Of a stretch of 64,000 nucleotides of DNA, positions 14,888 through 25,290 are shown piece after piece (within the stretch, counting starts at the first letter, position 1; the number at the start of each line of letters is the position of its first letter). The stretch is from NCBI GenBank assembly GCA_015680905.1, contig CM027382.1, forward strand, positions 682,001 to 746,000, read 5' to 3'. A program made the translations under genes and the position numbers. This DNA comes from Coptis chinensis (taxonomy: Eukaryota; Streptophyta; Magnoliopsida; Ranunculales; Ranunculaceae). A model generated the notes under the pieces. The model had not been told where the DNA came from, ran no database searches, and worked only from the letters and a program-made list of their open reading frames with translations.

Positions 14888-17348
14888 CACCAAATTCAAA
14901 TTAAAATGGCAATTCTACTTCATAAAATGACCAATTCAAACACATTAAGCAGCAACTTTGTATAAGTGTATAACACTGCAAGCAAATGCCAACAAAAAAG
15001 TTCAAAACAATACAATGGATTTGTCAATCAAGTTGTCCAACTTCAACTAAGTCATTTTCTACATCTTAATTCACTTCATCTTTATTCTCTTGCATCTCTT
15101 CTTATCTTGGATTTTATTTCACTTTTTTTTTTTTGTTGAAGTTCCAAAAAAAATTTGTGAGATTACTATTCCCGCGTATCCGCCACGTATCCCCCACGTA
15201 TCCCCCACGTATCCCCCGCGTATCCCCCACGTATCGGAAAATAAAAAATTAATTAAAAAATCAGATACTCCAAATTGCGTATCCGACACGTATCCGAGGC
15301 GTATCCAGGCGTATCCGTGTCGGATACGTATCGGACACGGATACTTCACCTATATAGAAGTATCCGTGCTTCATAGGTTCAACTTATAAAAGGGTGTTAT
15401 ATAAACTGTTGTATTAAAAATGTTGTGTATGTGGATCCCTCCCCTAAACGTTATATTATATATATACAACTCTGAGTCTTGGATTGTAATATATCACAGC
15501 TTCAACAAAAGCTTGCTCTCCGTTGTTCCAAGTTAACATCTAGACTACAATTTGAATATTGTCAACAGATTCTATGCTACTTAGGGTAAAGAAAAATGAG
15601 ATTCCAATGGATGAGAGATGAAAGCTCACCGATTCATCCTCAGATTGTATATCATAGTCACCATCAATATCCATATTTTCTGAAGAAATATGTGCACAAA
15701 GTTTGTCAGCCTCTCGGGAATGTTAAGCAAATGCAAGCAGCACAGCAAAAATAAGAATCTCTTTCTTACCACAATGTTCTGGGCTTTCCACGAGCTCTGT
15801 TCCATCTTCAATATGTTCACCATTTGGTTGGTCCACGGCAGAATCTGGACATATTGGTGTACAAGGATATGGCATGTCAACAAGATTTTCAGCCAGCATT
15901 GTTGAGTACCTGAAACAAAAAGAAGTCTTCCAAGATTCCACGCCAGTGACTTTCAAACTATGTGCTCAGACCACTAAAACAAAATAATATAGGGTAAGTT
16001 TTCTACCTCTCAGTCTGTCCTAAAAGAAAATCAAGCTGCTTATCAAGTGCTTTCTTCTTTTTTTCCTCAACCTCAAGTTGATGCTTGTACAGTACCTGCA
16101 ACAATAATTTGTCCAGTAAAGAGATTTTATTTAACAAAAAAAACTTGAGCAATCATACTAGAGACCTAAGTTTGAGTGAGCTCAAGCTTATCACAAGAAA
16201 CTTACCAGCTTCTCTATCTTTATCCAAAATTTCTTAACGTCCTTCGAAATGTTCAGTGCAACTTTTCTCAAACGCTGTTCTTCTTCCTGAATCCCCCATA
16301 ACACATGATTAAACAATGACACGAATGAAGCATTCAAACATTAGTCTTTTTCTTATTAAGTTTCACGAGAGACTCAAACCTTCACTTTCTTTTCCCCTCT
16401 TGTAGCTGGGTCCAGCGCGTTCTTGCTGGCTCTGATAGCAACCTTCTTCGCCAGAGCAAGTTTCCATTTTCTTTCTGCCTCAAAATCCTGCAAACAACGA
16501 CCCACCAAGTTACAAAACCATCATTAAGCACCCAACATCATGTTTGCACCAACACAATAGTCGATACAAATCAAAAGTTCCTAATTAATGCTTTCCATTT
16601 GAGACTTAGATGGCATCAATCAACCTAGTAAACTACCTTTGACAACCAAAGCATCTCCTCCAGAACATGATCCCAATGTGCTTTTGGCCGACGATCTCTA
16701 GGAGCTTCAAGTGCCTACAATAGATAAATCACGATAAAATAACTGTTAGATAATTTGAGGTTGCGAAGTTGATGAATTAATCTTGAAAAAATCAACTGAT
16801 CCAGTGATCATCACCCAGGATGCTAAAGTCCTACAAAGTTTATATTATTAACTAGCAAGTACCACAAGCAGTTACTTGACACAGTCAGGATGACCAATTT
16901 GATCTACAATGAAGAGGCGTCCAAACAAGATTTAGCATCGGTGTGATGCCAAGCGAGAAATAATCTCGCATGCTGTTAGGTCGCGTTCAATCTCTCTCAG
17001 AACAAGAGAAAGTTGTATAATGTTTTGTTGTACAGAGTGGATAGAAAAGGATTGTAAAGGGACATATTTAAGATATCTAGGCTTTTAATATCTTGTTAAA
17101 CAAACATAGCATTCATACACCATTTGAAATCGCAGAGTATCTTTTTAAGAAAACGATGAACAAAAAAATTTATCAGCCAACAGTAACAGCTCCCAGAAGA
17201 ATGTTATGTGGTCTAACTTGATTAACTATGAGTCACGAATATAAAACATTTGCAAAGCATACAAGGAAAAATAAAATAAAATAAATACCTTCTGGCGTCT
17301 AGCTCTTGTTTCATGGTCTAGTTTAGACCGAGGACCCTTCGAGGCCAT
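2494..17348 (-). CDS. PIE1: PIE1, SWR1-type chromatin-remodelling ATPase (multi-exon)
   Basis: This is the plant ATPase of the SWR1 complex, which exchanges H2A for H2A.Z in nucleosomes and in Arabidopsis sustains FLC and represses early flowering. The start at 17348 opens with MASKGPRSKLDHETRARRQK. The second exon (about 16637-16714) begins the HSA region. A single large exon (6592-9698) carries the SNF2 core: Walker A DEMGLGKT near 9268-9291, the DEAH box near 8970-8981, and the helicase C half with RSGGVGINLVGADTV and QDRCHRIGQ. The acidic insert and the region ending VYER follow. A SANT domain (SWMSQEDVILCAVVHEYG, about 4690-4860) and a low-conservation tail end at a stop at 2494. About 20 exons can be traced, and the family length is near 2,000 residues. 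Introns hold a LINE fragment (10403-10698) and a foldback element (14707-15376). The large exon contains two apparent one-base losses (about 8200 and 8101), with a roughly 95-base stretch readable only in a third frame. Identity is secure; intactness is not. Confidence 0.95.
10403..10698 (-). mobile_element. 5'-truncated LINE inserted in a PIE1 intron
   Basis: On the minus strand the insert ends in a poly(A) tail, seen as a T run at about 10405-10413. It is flanked by a perfect 14-bp direct repeat, catgttaccaatgt, at 10389-10402 and 10699-10712, as expected for target-primed reverse transcription. The minus strand encodes a short tail (for example EEVIMSIKGLLFFWAKV) resembling the C-terminal end of plant LINE polyproteins. 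The element runs in the same direction as PIE1. The family assignment is an inference; the insertion itself is clear. Confidence 0.75.
14707..15376. mobile_element. Foldback/MITE-like element rich in GATACG repeats
   Basis: The ends are inverted: CTAGGAAGCACGGATAC at the left, and CCTATGAAGCACGGATAC when the right end is read backwards. The 8-bp sequence gttcaact flanks both sides (14699-14706 and 15377-15384) and is probably the TSD. Both arms consist of short direct repeats of CACGGATACG and its complement. The interior is an AT microsatellite plus AT-rich sequence without a transposase. The 8-bp duplication suggests hAT, but the superfamily is uncertain. It lies in a PIE1 intron. Confidence 0.75.
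14817..14884. repeat. (TA)n microsatellite
   Basis: An uninterrupted TA dinucleotide run of roughly 68 bases lies inside the foldback element. Such runs are length-variable and hard to assemble. Confidence 0.95.
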
Positions 17349-18290
17349 GCTTACGTCAAAAACTACTTATCTCATCACCTCGTACCTGCTTAAAACAATA
17401 AATAAATAAATAAAATAAAATACATCTATTGTTGAATAAGAACGTGCAAGGTCATTACTTTAAACACTATCATTCATTATATCTAGATGCCTCAAAAACA
17501 AAACAGGTTCTCCAAAAAACCAACTGAGTCAAACTCATACGAAAACCAAATACTGTATAATATCCCATGTTTATAATACATACTTGAGCAAACATGCAAG
17601 ATAAATAGGATAGACTCTCTGTTGCATGGGTACGCCCTAATTTCCTCTGTATCGCGTACATGTGTCCTGTACGGACACGGACACCCGGACACAAGCAAAA
17701 CAGTACCCTAATTCTCAGATCTCGCCGTGTCCAAATCTTCGTACCCGTGTCCAAACCAGACACTCCGTCCCGTACCCATGCAACACAGGATAGACAATCA
17801 TAGACTTAAAATGACGATGTTGGTGTTGGGTGGGGAGGGGGAGTTAACCTACTACTTCTCACAAACAGCTAACATAATGTATGGTGAATTTTTAGAATAA
17901 GTGTCTCACAAATTTGAGCCTACAAGGTGCTAAACAACATTAACAATTGAAATAATAAAAAGGAGGATGCTTTTTTCTTATTTACTTATCTACAAAGATT
18001 TGTTTAAACTAACAACGCTGATAGAAGTAGTTGTGAGTGATTAGATACAAAATGCAAATATAAGCTAGCCAAAAAATCAAAACCCTAGAACTTTAACAAA
18101 CAAAATTCAATCAAATAAGGTTACAGCTAACATAACATTCATAAAAAGAAAAAAAAAAAATGATTCTTGAAACGAAACCTGAGCTGAAGAACAAAGGCGA
18201 GGTCTTTGAAGCAACGGGTTTGGAGAAAATTTGTTTGAACTTTGAGGAAGGTGCTGGTTTTTAGATCCGGAGATGAAGTGGAGAGAGAGA
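17349..18290 (-). other. PIE1 5' UTR with a large 5'-UTR intron
   Basis: Reading the minus strand, a donor CAG|GTTTCG lies at about 18179 and an acceptor AAGCAG|GTACGAGG at about 17390. The leader would therefore be split by a roughly 790-bp intron just upstream of the ATG at 17348. The intron carries a Mutator-like MITE. The leader exon upstream includes a GA/CT-rich run near 18277-18300. The transcription start is not determined. Confidence 0.55.
17616..17786. mobile_element. Small Mutator-like MITE
   Basis: A roughly 171-bp foldback element with inverted ends GTTGCATGGGTACG and CGTACCCATGCAAC. The 9-bp direct repeat aggatagac flanks it at 17607-17615 and 17787-17795. Nine-base duplications are typical of Mutator-like elements. 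The interior holds short GGACACGG-type repeats and no coding capacity. It sits in the predicted 5'-UTR intron of PIE1. Confidence 0.75.
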
Positions 18291-18512
18291 GAGAGAAAAA
18301 AAGGAGGGGTTTATTTATTAGATTTTCTCAAACTCTTTTTCTGGAAACTGGTTTTGTTGCTGATGGTGGTGAGGTGGTGTCTCATTTTTGTGTTTTTTTT
18401 TTTTTTTTTTTTTTCTTGCCACGTCAGCTTTTTTTTTTTTTTTTCGGTATTCCGGTACGAGACTACTAGATATTTCACCATTTTCGCCCGGGACCACTTA
18501 GAGGCTTAGTTA

Positions 18513-19357
18513 GAGCAAGTACAATGGGGGTAGGGTTGGTCATCGAGTTACCTGAGTTGAGTTTTGTTATACAGGAGCTTGAATCGCAAATGTAGAAGCT
18601 CAACTCAAATTCGCATTCGAGCTTAATATTGCTCGTCTAGTTTTACTAATAGCTCGAGTTCAGTTATGCTCATTTGAACTCGAACTCGAACTCGAACTCA
18701 AGCTCAAACTTGAAAAAAAATGTATATAAAACATTAAAACTAGTATAAATTGTAAATTATAGTTGGGTATAAAGTATAAAATGACGTATAAATTATAAAT
18801 TATATACTAGGCTTATAAAACGAGTAGCTCGCGAGCTACTTGAACTACTCGCTATTTAGAATGAATTTTAAATTAAGTTCAAATTCGACTCATACTTTTG
18901 TGCGGACAAGTTTGAGTCGAGCCGAGCTCGAGTTACTCACGAATAGCTTGACTCAATGACTAGCCCTAAATGGGGGCTATATGGGCTGCTAAAAGCAAAT
19001 ATAGCACTCCAACGTCCAACCACAAAAATGTCATTCTAATACAACTTCTAAAAGGGTCTTAAATTTGAAATGAGTCAAAAACTCAGCCAAAGTTAAGACC
19101 TTTGCTAGTAGTTGCTATAATAAGTTCGGGAGACGGATGGCTACGTGTGTTAAATTTCGACGAACGACAAAAACTGTGCCGTCCGTCCAAAAAAAAATTT
19201 AACTTATATTACAAAATAATGGACGGACAGCAGAAACTGTGACGTCCGTATCATTTAGTACTTCAAAACATAAAACATGATTGGATTGGTTTTTTGATTT
19301 TGGGTGTCAAATTTGGCTGGGCAAACTAAAAGGCCTATATCCCCATTGGACTTGCTC
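18513..19357. mobile_element. PIF/Harbinger-type MITE, split by a nested hAT MITE
   Basis: The terminal inverted repeats are GAGCAAGTACAATGGGG at the left and GAGCAAGTCCAATGGGG when the right end is read backwards. A TTA duplication (18510-18512 and 19358-19360) flanks them, the hallmark of PIF/Harbinger elements. Without the nested hAT copy and its duplication it is about 400 bp. It has an internal near-repeat with GGACGGAC and GACGTCCG arms, and no transposase. Confidence 0.8.
18531..18968. mobile_element. hAT-type MITE nested in the Harbinger MITE
   Basis: It begins TAGGGTTGGTCATCGAG and ends with the complementary GACTAGCCCTA. The 8-bp TSD aatggggg lies at 18523-18530 and 18969-18976, and the right copy rejoins the host MITE sequence. 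The interior is rich in GAGCTCGA motifs. The element at 43527-44177 is a longer, better-kept relative. Confidence 0.85.
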
Positions 19358-19360
19358 TTA

Positions 19361-19912
19361 CAAATTATTTGTCGGTTCGTGCATTCGCACCACTAACCAG
19401 ACCCAACATGATCGAGTCGGTGTGGGACAAACAAGAAGAGTCTTGCTCCGTGTTCTGAATCCAAATTGGATATACTAGTGTGTATGTGTAGACCCTATTC
19501 TAATCTCTGGGCGTGAAAATTTAAGTATCACATCCCCGAACTCAAAAATAATTCCGGTTTGTTGTTATCGATGTGCTTCGAATGAGCAAAGATACTATGC
19601 ATACATACAAACTTTCAATATATGTTTGTTTCCCTAATCCATAGCCAAGAAAAACTGCCAGATAAACAAACGGTCTACGGGATTAAATACTTGACCAAAT
19701 TGAATGCCCAGAGCAAATGAGAGCGAAGGAACCGTGTCTAATATAAATTGTCTGCAAAGAATTGTACAAGGAATATATGGGGACACTATTAGTACCTGGG
19801 CTTTGAACTTCCTTTCTAATAATGTCTACTTATCCAATGAAAAATGCTTAAGTTCCCTAGGAATTAAGAGATTGACAAAACTTCCCAGCAATGAGATGCT
19901 TGTTTGATGAAA
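19361..19912. other. Intergenic; likely the ASHH1 3' UTR near its right end
   Basis: No gene is recognised. The segment adjoining 19913 should include the ASHH1 3' UTR. Small open frames lack family resemblance. Confidence 0.5.
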
Positions 19913-22900
19913 TTAGTTTGTCAAGAATTTCACATCATTTTCTATGTCTCCTTTAGCGGAATTTGTTTCGGACCGAGCCCTACGAGGAGTGCATGCGACA
20001 TTCTTGATGATCGATGAATAAAGATCAAATTCTGCTTTGAGTTTTGAGCAGCTGGCTTCAATCCATCTCTCCGCTACACTTGTAGAGACATTATCCTGGT
20101 TGTCCCTCTCATGTTCTTCAATTGCTGGCCTTACTTCATTATATAAAGAATCCAGTTCTGACGTGGTCTGCTTCTTAATTTCCTGCATACAGTAAAAAAC
20201 CTTTAACACACTACATGGAACAAACTTAAACAAACATTACCTGCGCCTTACTGAAACAGAATGGAAATTAAGTGGCAAAACAACGTGACAGGCCAGTTTA
20301 AGTTTGATTGATGGTCGACGAAGTTAGATTATATACTGTACCTCGTAAGTGTAAACCTCTTCTTGAGCTTCCTTTGATGCTAAGAGTTGACCAACACGTT
20401 TGGCATCAACTTCCTTCTGAGCATGGTTTTTCGATCTTCCATTGTAGCTCACTTGTTTTTTGGTTTTTAAAGGACTTGTTTGGACAAAATAATTACTTCT
20501 GATACGAGATACCATCTCATTTTTCTGCCCAAAAGCCTGACTAATATCTTGCAGCTGCAATGTTTTCTCTTCGTTGACCTCGGTTTTTGTTTCATGCATT
20601 ACTACAGCATCCACTGGAACTGCTGAGTTGAGTGACTCTACGACAAAAGCTTTTGACTGCAAATGCTGCTCGGACTCCATAATGTGATCCACCTTCACAG
20701 AGATATGATTTTCAGTGATATTTGAATCAAATTTTATAGATTCCATTGTCTTAAGGTGCTTTGAAGTAGGCACATCTTCGTCAGAATCATAAAGAGGGAC
20801 ATTCTCAACTGAGTATCTGCCATACATCAACCAAGTTAAGAGGAAAATGTTATTCGTATCAAGAGAAAACTAAATGTGATGCACAGCATGCAGCAATATG
20901 GTACATCCATCAGTTTCTGTTGTATCTTTCTTAAAGGTCATCCTTCTATGTTTGGCCTGTTGTCTTAAAAATATAATAGTGGATGTGCATTTCCACTGCA
21001 AGGATTCCTTAAGTTGGTCTTGAGTAATTGCATGCATTCTAATCTAAATTTTACTCCTCCCTGCCCCTTCCATCAGTTACTCCTTAAGAAGCATCTGAGC
21101 TGGACCATCCATCATTGTGGTAATTTGTCCTTCACAAAAAGAATTTCCACTGACAAACATGTGGAGAATGTATAAAATCAACCACCGAGAGGGTTACAAC
21201 CTTAATTTTCGTATATGTCACACTAAGGACAGGTAACTGATTTACATGCATTCTCTACATTATTTCCAGAAAAAAGAAAATATATAAAAATATTAAAAAC
21301 AAAATTTACTCAAGGATGATAAAATAATTAAGGCTTGAAATTCGGTCAACACAATTGTAAAATTCTCCGTAAGCCTTATCTTGAGATGGTATTAGACTGT
21401 AGTATTAACTATACAATAACAGGTACATCAACATGCATATACATTAAATGGATGCCAATAAAAAAAATTAATAATAATAACAAAAAGTAGATTGATAAAA
21501 TCCTAATTCCAAATGCATGTAAAAATGCAAAGCAATAGTTTATTGAGTCTCGATGTTGACACACATAAACAAAATAGTAAACATAACGCATTGTGAATGA
21601 TATTGAAAAAGCATATTCACAAATGACAAAAAATCAGTTACCTGTCGTCGTCATCTTCCCATAGATATGTATCTTCCTAATGAACAGATTCAGTTGTCAG
21701 ACAAACCATAAAAATAATACTAATAATAATAAAGAAAACAAAAAAAGCAAAAGAAAACTAGCAGTATAGGTAAACCCTTTAACAGAATGACAACAGTAAC
21801 AACAACCACAATCAGAAGTTGTCTTTCAATATCAAATACATCAAGGCCTTAAAAGTACAATAGTTTCAAACTATTGCTCAAAATGAATTCATTGGTAATG
21901 GAACAAATCATGGTCAAAGATTTGCGCTTGTGGATTGCTCTAATTGTCTTGAGCACAAGACTGAAACACATACAACACTTCCTGGATTCCAGTATCACAA
22001 ATACAATGTCAAAAAAGATAACCGCAAATCAACTTAGCATTTGCATACAGAAATAACACCAAAAGTTTCCATGTGAACCAAATCGTATTGACAGTATTGT
22101 GCTAATTAGCAATATAGTTTTGCCACGCCCATGCAACAAAACCAGATATGCATTAAGCAGCTTATAATCTGCAACAGCAAGATTGCATTGATTGACTCTT
22201 TTAAAAGACTCACCTGGAAACCGCGAGACTTTGCCCCGAGAAAACCAGAACAGAAAGGGGCACCACATAGGCAGCGAACTTTAGCACCACCATACCATTC
22301 AAAGTTATAATCATAGGAAAATTCAGTTCCAGCAGGTATATCTTGTTTGGCAAATATCCCAACTCTAACTTCCCCCAACACATTCCACTTCCTTGTTTCA
22401 CAATTTGGTTGGCTGCAAGTTCCAAAAAGTATGAACCGAGAGTCAAACAAGTGTTCTAGAGCCAAATGACCTACTCTAGTAATTCCTGAAAATCTAAAGT
22501 ATGAAATAGAACACAAGAAATGACCACATGAGTTTAAATAGGAGTGCCTCTTAGATAAATTCTTTTCTTTTTATATTTCGCATTCGAAAGATGAGCAAGG
22601 GGGCCAGTGGCTCATCTGATTAAGTTAAAATAAATAAATAAATTATAAATAACAATATTAATATTAAATAAATAATAAATAGTGGTAGCAAGTGGTGGTT
22701 GCCCAGACGATTTAGGTAGAATTCAGTAAGTGGGGCCATAAGATATCTATTAAAATGCTCCCTAGTTAGAGCCTAATTTAACGTGACAAATACATTTTGT
22801 GTAAGACCTACTGCATAAACGAAGTAGTGAGCAATATACATAGAGTCAACTAAGGCAAGTTAGTTTTCTCCTACATTGCCAGTATCTGCTCCTGCACTTG

Positions 22901-24157
22901 ACTTCTCCAATATATATAGACGGCCAAGCAATTCAGATTGTTCACGTTTCAGGATAGTACCTAATACATCACTCTTTTGTAGCTTGTTATTTCTAGTTGA
23001 GATAACTTACCATGAATGGTTTATGAACCTAGCATGGCTTCCTTTTTTAGTTGCATCAATTGACTCAGATCCATTAAGTGATATGATATAAGCATCCACC
23101 AGACCTGCAACAAACTTTCAATAAGTATAGGAGATACATTTATATAAAATGAATAAATATAACAAATGACTGTAAACAAGTACATTACCTTGTTTTTCAT
23201 AAGCCTGTGCTCTCAGTTTTGCTTCTTTGCAAGATATAACTTCTCCACAGTACTCGATAACAAACTGTCCAGCCTGGATTTCGATAAATTTTAGTGAGAA
23301 TAATAATGTGAATCCAAAGATATAAAGAAAATATGGTAATCACGCCATGGGATCTAAACACACCGAAATAACAAAAGGTTTGAGATCATATCCTCCTATG
23401 GGTACGAAAAAACCAGACACTTTAGATGAATTCTACTTAAGACATATTTTCCCCTAAATCTTAGTTAGTGCTATATCTCCTACCATGTATCTCGTCACAG
23501 TGAGAAGTATTTGGAGTTACAATTACAAAAGGCGAACGTATATCCAAGGGGCCGTGAAAATGATCTCAAAAACTAATGGAAGCTCTTGAAAAATACCAAC
23601 CTTAATATGCTCATCAGCCAAAAGGCCCCACCCACGTCCTTCAGTTTTAAACAACTTTGACTTAGCATATTCACATTTCTGGAATCTCTGTCAAGCAAAT
23701 GTGAGCTTAGTCAAATACAAAGATTCTATAGCAGTAGACTGAGAACCTTAAATATCCATTCTTTATACCTGATTTTTACAAAAACTACCACAGGGACAAC
23801 AATAAGGTGTACACTCTGTGCTGGTTAAAAAATTAAAGCACCGCTCCCCACAGGCACTATCGGGGTAACGAACATCATATATGCAGTCACACGTAGCAAT
23901 GTCTTCTTCTTTCTGCTTCTTGTGCCTGGCAACACACGATCATAACATTGTTGTAGCACAAGAGCATATATATGAAATAAGAAGAGTAAAAAAAAAAAAA
24001 AAAAAAACGCACTTTCGATGCAAGAAATCATTTTGTTGGATGTGTATGTATTCTGGTAATCCATCAGTATGTTGAGCCTACAAGAATATACATCATTTGT
24101 TAGCATTAGACCAAATTAATGCCATTGCATATGAGTTTCATCACTTACCTTCTCCAT
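19913..24157 (-). CDS. ASHH1: ASHH1/SDG26-type histone-lysine methyltransferase
   Basis: A SET-domain enzyme of the ASH1 class, which methylates histone H3 (reported at K4 and K36 in Arabidopsis, where SDG26 promotes flowering). The start ATG at 24155-24157 is followed by only nine coding bases (ATGGAGAAG) before a donor. The next exons (24013-24077 and 23769-23925) give a Lys-rich N-terminus and the Cys-rich AWS/pre-SET region. The SET core includes ARFINHS joined across an intron to CQPNCETRKWNV, then YDYNFEWYGGAKVRCLCGA with the post-SET cysteines and FLGAKSRGFQ. The C-terminal exons (about 20324-20830 and 19913-20200) encode VENVPLYDSDEDVPTSK and a long acidic tail. Exon phases checked around the catalytic core are consistent. 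It lies on the same strand as PIE1, about 2.6 kb upstream of it. Assignment to ASHH1 rather than another ASHH member rests on the C-terminal VPLYDS(D/A)ED motif. Confidence 0.93.
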
Positions 24158-24760
24158 GGTTACATGCCCTCCTTCTTCTCCTGTTCTGTCTAGTTGATTG
24201 CTATCCAGTATCCTCAATAAGGCTGTTAATGGGCCGAGCTAGGCCCGAAGCCTGAATCCGAATATGACTTGGACCTTAAATATGGTCTGGTCACAAATAA
24301 TACGCCACACATGTACCATCTTTCCTATAAAAAAAACGTTTGTGACCGTTTCGAAAACTATTCTCACAAAAAATATTTTAAAACAGTCACAAAAATCATT
24401 TTTTGCTATTTGTGATCGTTTCGAAAACAACAGTTATAAAAACCCTTTTTTGTACTAGCGCCTCTCGACGAATGTGTATATGTATGTGTTTTATGGGGTT
24501 ATAAATGTACTGTGTTAGTTAGATACTTAGATGTATATAAAGTTTTTATGGTTGTTAGTTAGTGTTGATTGATGCTTGGTTGGATGCTGAGAGAATAGAA
24601 AATGACGTACTCTTATGTTTTGATGTTGTTTGACTACCTCATGAATATTTTGAAAGGTTTTGAAGGACAGTTGCGATGTTTTTGTTTCTCTATCAATACC
24701 TCTGCCTTTTTTGTCATTTTTATGTTTTTTTCATAACAAACCATCTATTTCATTGATTTT
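24158..24760. repeat. ASHH1 upstream region with a possible CACTA-type terminal fragment
   Basis: At 24300-24460 the motif TGTGACCGTTTCGAAAAC is repeated (once as TGTGATCG...). The stretch finishes in AACCCTTTTTTGTACTAGCG, resembling the 3' terminus of a CACTA element (TTTTTTGTACTAGTG). Subterminal repeats are usual for that group. No left end was found. Positions 24158-24240 should hold the ASHH1 leader or promoter, and 24461-24760 show nothing recognisable. Confidence 0.35.
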
Positions 24761-25290
24761 TCATAGTGCAACATTGAGGTTGCAGTAGTTTTCATTGTGC
24801 AAGTGGTGCAACATTGGTGTTGCAATGATATTTGTTTGTGCAACATTGACGTTGCAGTGGTTTTCATGGTGTAACATTAATATTGTAGTGGTATTTCTCG
24901 ATGCAACATTGATGTTGCAGTGATGGTTTTTTATATTGCAACATTGATGTTGTAGTGCCACGTCACTGTGTCGGTCAACTATGTCAAATTCTCTGTGTCA
25001 GTGTAGAATTATTAGGATAACAAAAGTCAAAAATATTTTTTCTCTCACTTAAAATATTTTTTCTATTTCCATTATCATATTTTCTTCATAACAAACCATT
25101 CATTCCATTGATTTTAATTTTCATGGTACAACATTAATGCTATAATAGTTTTCATGGCACAACATTGATATTGCAGTGGTATTTCTCGGTGCAACATTGA
25201 CGTTGCAATCTTATTTTTTGTGCAACATTGATGTTGCAGTGGTTTTCATAGTGCAACATTGATGTTGTAATGGTATTTCTTAGTGCAACA
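24761..25290. repeat. Dispersed tandem array of near-palindromes (TGCAACATTGATGTTGCA)
   Basis: Roughly 11 copies of an 18-base near-palindrome occur in two blocks (24761-24962 and 25128-25285), spaced about 35-40 bases apart by AT/GT-rich linkers. Each block is preceded by a related sequence containing CATAACAAACCAT, so a unit of about 355 bp appears to be duplicated as a whole. Confidence 0.85.

Noticed and set aside
14696-14899. Minus-strand ORF of alternating Tyr-Ile
   Set aside because: It is the translation of the TA microsatellite inside a foldback element, not a gene.
15090-15389. ORFs on both strands with repeated Tyr-Pro-Pro-Arg-Ile type units
   Set aside because: They arise from the GTATCC/GATACG repeat arms of the foldback element.
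18242-18509. Plus-strand ORFs with Phe runs
   Set aside because: They come from poly(T) tracts upstream of PIE1.
24761-24961. Minus-strand ORF rich in Cys, Asn and His
   Set aside because: It is produced by the TGCAACATTGATGTTGCA array and has no family resemblance.
24761-25290. CRISPR-like regular repeats
   Set aside because: The host is a plant; linkers are similar to one another rather than unique, and the units are near-palindromes in a duplicated block.
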